Below are positions 7,147-9,307 of a DNA stretch of 9,307 bases, in pieces (the first letter of the stretch is position 1; every line of letters starts with the position of its first letter). Origin of the DNA: Chloroflexota bacterium (GTDB lineage Bacteria; Chloroflexota; Dehalococcoidia; UBA2979); contig CANFFZ010000081.1 in NCBI GenBank assembly GCA_947446155.1, forward strand, positions 1 through 9,307. Reading direction: 5' to 3'. The notes beneath the pieces are model-generated. The model was not told the origin of the DNA. It saw only the letters and a list, made by a program, of their open reading frames with translations, and ran no database searches. Position numbers and translations under genes: made by a program.

Positions 7147-8543
7147 CAGCGCCCCCCCGCCAGCGCCCGTACGGCGACGCGGAACGCCTCGCCGCGATCC
7201 TCGAAATTCCGGTAGCGGTCGAACGAGGTGCCTGCCGGCGAGAACAGCACGACATCGCCTTCGCGCGCGAGCGTCGAGGCGGCAGTGACGGCGTCTTCGA
7301 CAGTGTCCACGCGGCGGATCGGGAGGTCGGAGCCGATCTCGCTCGCAGCCTCGCGGACCGCGCTGGCGTAGAGATCACCGGACTCGCCGAAGGCGACGAC
7401 GGCGCGGCAACGACGGACTGCCTCCGCGGCCATCTCGCGGTTCGGGAGGTACTTGTCGCGCCCACCGACGAGGAGCACCAACGGCTCCGTGTAGGCGCGC
7501 AGTCCGGCGAGCGTGCGCTCCGGGGTCGTGGCGATCGAGTCGTTCACCCACAGTACTCCGCCGACGGTCGCGACCAGCTCGAGGCGGTGGAGGACGCCGG
7601 TGAAGGTGCGTGCCGTTTCCGCGCAGTCAGCCGCCGAGCAGCCGATCTGCGAGGCGACCGCCATCGCGAGCAGCAGGTCCTCGATGTTGTGGTCACCACG
7701 CAGGGCGACCTCGGCGCGCGGGACGATCGCTTCGCGCGTGCCACCGAGGACACGCACGAGGACGCCGTCGTCGACGAAGGCACCGTCGCCGGGGATGGTC
7801 TGGAAGCGAGAGGTGTGGAGAACACGTGCTGGAGTGCTGTCCGAGAAGGAGCGCGCGATCTTATCGTCGAGGTTGAGGACGACGATGTCGTCCGCGCTCT
7901 GGTGGCGCACGATGTTCCGCTTTAACTCGATGTACCCCTCCCAGGAGTACCGGTCGAGGTGATTCGGCGTGACGTTCGTGACGCAGGCGACGTGCGGGCT
8001 GCTGGTGACGCGCTCCAGTTGGGAGTGGGACATCTCCGCCACGACTCGAGTGGTGGGGGTGATCTCGGGTAGCAGGGATAGCAGGCCTACGCCAATGTTG
8101 CCGCCGACGACGTACGGCTGGCCCGAGGCGCTGAGCATCGCGCCCGTGAGCGAGGTGGTCGTGGTCTTGCCGGAGGAGCCGGTGATGCCTGTAACGGGTG
8201 CGGGGCAGCGGTCAAGGAACAACTGGAGCATCGAGGACAGCGGGATGCCACGCTCACCCGCCGCGACGAGCGCGGGGAGCGTCGATGGCACACCCTGAGA
8301 CACGAAGACCGCGTCTGCCTCGATCACGTCCTCCACCCGATTCGCCCCCAGCGAGGGGGTCGCGTCGCTGCTCGCGATGGCGAGCAGGGCGTCCTGCAGC
8401 TGGTCGGCGGTCCGCATGTCGGAGACCGTCACCCGAGCGCCCTCGGCAGCGAGGAAGCGCACGAGGTCGATGCCCTCGATGCCGAGGCCGATGACCGTGA
8501 CACGCGCACCTCGCAGATTCTGCGTATTTGGAACATCTGTCAT
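7146..8543 (-). CDS. murD: UDP-N-acetylmuramoyl-L-alanine--D-glutamate ligase MurD
   Basis: MurD adds D-glutamate to UDP-MurNAc-L-Ala in the cytoplasm. The 465-residue product has VTVIGLGIEG at 15-24 (N-domain nucleotide-binding fold), the P-loop GSSGKTTTT at 122-130, NVTPNHLDRY at 190-199, the lysine expected to be carbamylated in YIELKRNIV (208), NDSIATTPE at 334-342, GGRDKYLP at 360-367 and FSPAGTSFDRYRNFEDRG at 434-451, which includes the Ser and Phe of the D-Glu pocket. The consensus SSFQLE is SHSQLE at 172-177. I chose the ATG at 8543 because the sequence from it matches normal MurD N-termini. An upstream GTG at 8579 is in frame but would add twelve unconserved residues. Neither start has a clear Shine-Dalgarno sequence, so the exact start is less sure than the gene. 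Confidence 0.95.
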   Translation of the reverse strand: MTDVPNTQNLRGARVTVIGLGIEGIDLVRFLAAEGARVTVSDMRTADQLQDALLAIASSDATPSLGANRVEDVIEADAVFVSQGVPSTLPALVAAGERGIPLSSMLQLFLDRCPAPVTGITGSSGKTTTTSLTGAMLSASGQPYVVGGNIGVGLLSLLPEITPTTRVVAEMSHSQLERVTSSPHVACVTNVTPNHLDRYSWEGYIELKRNIVRHQSADDIVVLNLDDKIARSFSDSTPARVLHTSRFQTIPGDGAFVDDGVLVRVLGGTREAIVPRAEVALRGDHNIEDLLLAMAVASQIGCSAADCAETARTFTGVLHRLELVATVGGVLWVNDSIATTPERTLAGLRAYTEPLVLLVGGRDKYLPNREMAAEAVRRCRAVVAFGESGDLYASAVREAASEIGSDLPIRRVDTVEDAVTAASTLAREGDVVLFSPAGTSFDRYRNFEDRGEAFRVAVRALAGGR

Positions 8544-8559
8544 AGCGGGTAAGCCGTTG

Positions 8560-8568
8560 TTATCCACA
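8560..8568 (+). promoter_or_regulatory. Exact DnaA-box 9-mer (TTATCCACA) in the mraY-murD gap
   Basis: The nine bases match the strict consensus DnaA box and lie 17 bases upstream of the murD ATG, just beside the palindrome GGTATACC (8570-8577). The match is rare by chance in DNA this GC-rich and falls in the only true intergenic gap inside the run. It is a single box with no visible cluster or AT-rich unwinding element, so it is not an origin. Binding and function are inference. Confidence 0.35.
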
Positions 8569-8592
8569 CGGTATACCACAGGGCGTATCTGA

Positions 8593-8615
8593 CCGGCCAG
8601 AAAAATCTCGGCCGG
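8593..8615 (-). other. Short inverted repeat between mraY and murD
   Basis: CCGGCC at 8593-8598 and GGCCGG at 8610-8615 can form a six-base-pair stem with an 11-base loop that contains the T-run of the transcript. It begins eight bases after the mraY stop. No U-tract follows the stem, so it is not a standard intrinsic terminator. It may act as an RNA processing or stability element between mraY and murD, or be chance in GC-rich DNA. Confidence 0.35.
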
Positions 8616-8622
8616 AGGGTCA

Positions 8623-9307
8623 TCAGACGGACAGAGCCAGGGCGATGCCGACCATCGCCGCGACCATTCCGAAGAGGTAGAGACGCATCACGACCTGGGG
8701 CTCGGACCAGCCGATCAACTCCAGGTGGTTGTGGAGGGGGGCCTTACGGAACACCCGCTGGCCGCCGGTGAACTTGAAGTAGCCGATCTGGATGATGTCC
8801 GAGAGCGCTTCGCTGACGAAAACGATGCCGATCACCGGTAGCAGCAGCCAGTGGCCCGTCATCAGGGCGACCACGCCAAGGGCGGCGCCGAGCGGGAGCG
8901 CGCCGGTATCGCCCATAAAGACGAGGGCGGGGTGGGCGTTGTACCAGAGGAATCCCAGCAGGGCGCCCACCACGCTCAGGCAGAACACTGCGAGGAACGC
9001 CTGCCCCTGCACGAAGGCGATGACCGCGTAGGCCCCGAAAGCGAACGCGGCCAGTCCCGCCAGCAGCCCATCCAGACCGTCCGTAATCGCCACCGAGGTC
9101 GTCGTCCCGAAGACCACGAGGAAGGCGATCACCAAGTAGACATAACCAAGTTCATAACGACCGGCCCACGGGACGTTCACGCTTTGAGCGTCCAGGCCCC
9201 AGTACATCGTCGCCGCGACCACGATCGAGAGGATCGCGATGAGGAAGAACTTCAGCCGCCAGGACAGCCCCTTCCGCCCGCCACCCACGAGGGAGCCGAG
9301 GTCGTCG
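8623..9307 (-). CDS. mraY: Phospho-N-acetylmuramoyl-pentapeptide-transferase MraY (partial, N-terminus beyond the right edge)
   Basis: MraY is a polytopic membrane enzyme that transfers phospho-MurNAc-pentapeptide to undecaprenyl phosphate, giving lipid I. The frame is open through the window edge; its first full codons are the catalytic Asp-Asp pair (DDLGS), so 227 residues are present and roughly the first third is missing. The apparent GTG at 9288 is internal. Counting from that Asp pair, motifs are KGLSWRLKF at 12-20, ITDGLDG at 74-80, LGFLWYNAHPALVFMGDTGA at 117-136 with the third catalytic Asp, and APLHNHLELIGWSEPQVVMR at 189-208. The last motif marks MraY rather than WecA or TagO. Several signature positions differ from consensus: DDYxK is DDLGS, VNLTDG is VAITDG, HHH is HNH and GDTGS is GDTGA. 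Hydrophobic segments and the C-terminus are intact. It is followed by a 79-base gap before murD. Confidence 0.96.
   Translation of the reverse strand, partial: DDLGSLVGGGRKGLSWRLKFFLIAILSIVVAATMYWGLDAQSVNVPWAGRYELGYVYLVIAFLVVFGTTTSVAITDGLDGLLAGLAAFAFGAYAVIAFVQGQAFLAVFCLSVVGALLGFLWYNAHPALVFMGDTGALPLGAALGVVALMTGHWLLLPVIGIVFVSEALSDIIQIGYFKFTGGQRVFRKAPLHNHLELIGWSEPQVVMRLYLFGMVAAMVGIALALSV

Noticed and set aside
8544..8579. GTG start for murD twelve codons upstream
   Set aside because: The added residues are unlike MurD N-termini and no Shine-Dalgarno precedes the GTG; the ATG at 8543 fits better, though it too lacks a clear one.
8593..8615. Rho-independent terminator after mraY
   Set aside because: The stem is only six base pairs and the T-run is in the loop, not after the stem.
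8544..8622. Promoter for murD in the mraY-murD gap
   Set aside because: TATACC and GATAAC occur on the minus strand, but no -35-like hexamer lies at a suitable distance, so no sigma-70 type promoter can be supported.

Overview
The window is a GC-rich stretch (roughly two thirds G+C by eye) packed on the minus strand with one long division and cell wall (dcw) gene run. In transcription order, right to left, it reads mraY (5' end cut off by the window edge), murD, ftsW, murG, murC, ddl, ftsQ, ftsA and the first codons of what is almost certainly ftsZ. No plus-strand gene is convincing. There is no RNA gene, mobile element, CRISPR array or horizontally acquired island.

Region by region: 8623-9307 carries the C-terminal two thirds of MraY, which makes lipid I. 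8544-8622 is the only real intergenic gap inside the run; it holds a short hairpin and an exact DnaA-box 9-mer. 7146-8543 is MurD (D-Glu addition), 5947-7146 is the SEDS glycosyltransferase FtsW, 4865-5950 is MurG (lipid II synthesis), 3429-4868 is MurC (first amino acid addition), 2356-3432 is D-Ala-D-Ala ligase, 1302-2363 is the divisome protein FtsQ with an unusual Pro/Thr-rich tail, 64-1302 is the actin-like Z-ring anchor FtsA, and 1-29 is the ftsZ start after a 34-base gap. From murD to ftsA every stop overlaps the next start by 1, 4 or 8 bases, so the genes are very probably co-transcribed and translationally coupled.

Together the products make UDP-MurNAc-pentapeptide (MurC, MurD, Ddl), convert it to lipid II (MraY, MurG), polymerise it at the septum (FtsW) and place that activity at the division ring (FtsQ, FtsA, FtsZ). 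murE, murF and ftsI are not in the window. murB is absent from its frequent place between murC and ddl.

The organism is a bacterium that looks most like a member of the Chloroflexota. MurG has an LPDxxPG segment instead of the usual HEQN motif, MurC has EADEY instead of EADES, and FtsQ ends in a Pro/Thr tail. This placement rests on remembered family patterns, not on a search, and is moderate at best. The cluster is conserved housekeeping; I see no new biological system. The points worth a second look are substitutions in signature motifs of MraY, MurG and MurD, the DnaA box, a G7 slippery tract at the murD/ftsW junction that is correctly phased to fuse the two proteins, and the FtsQ tail.
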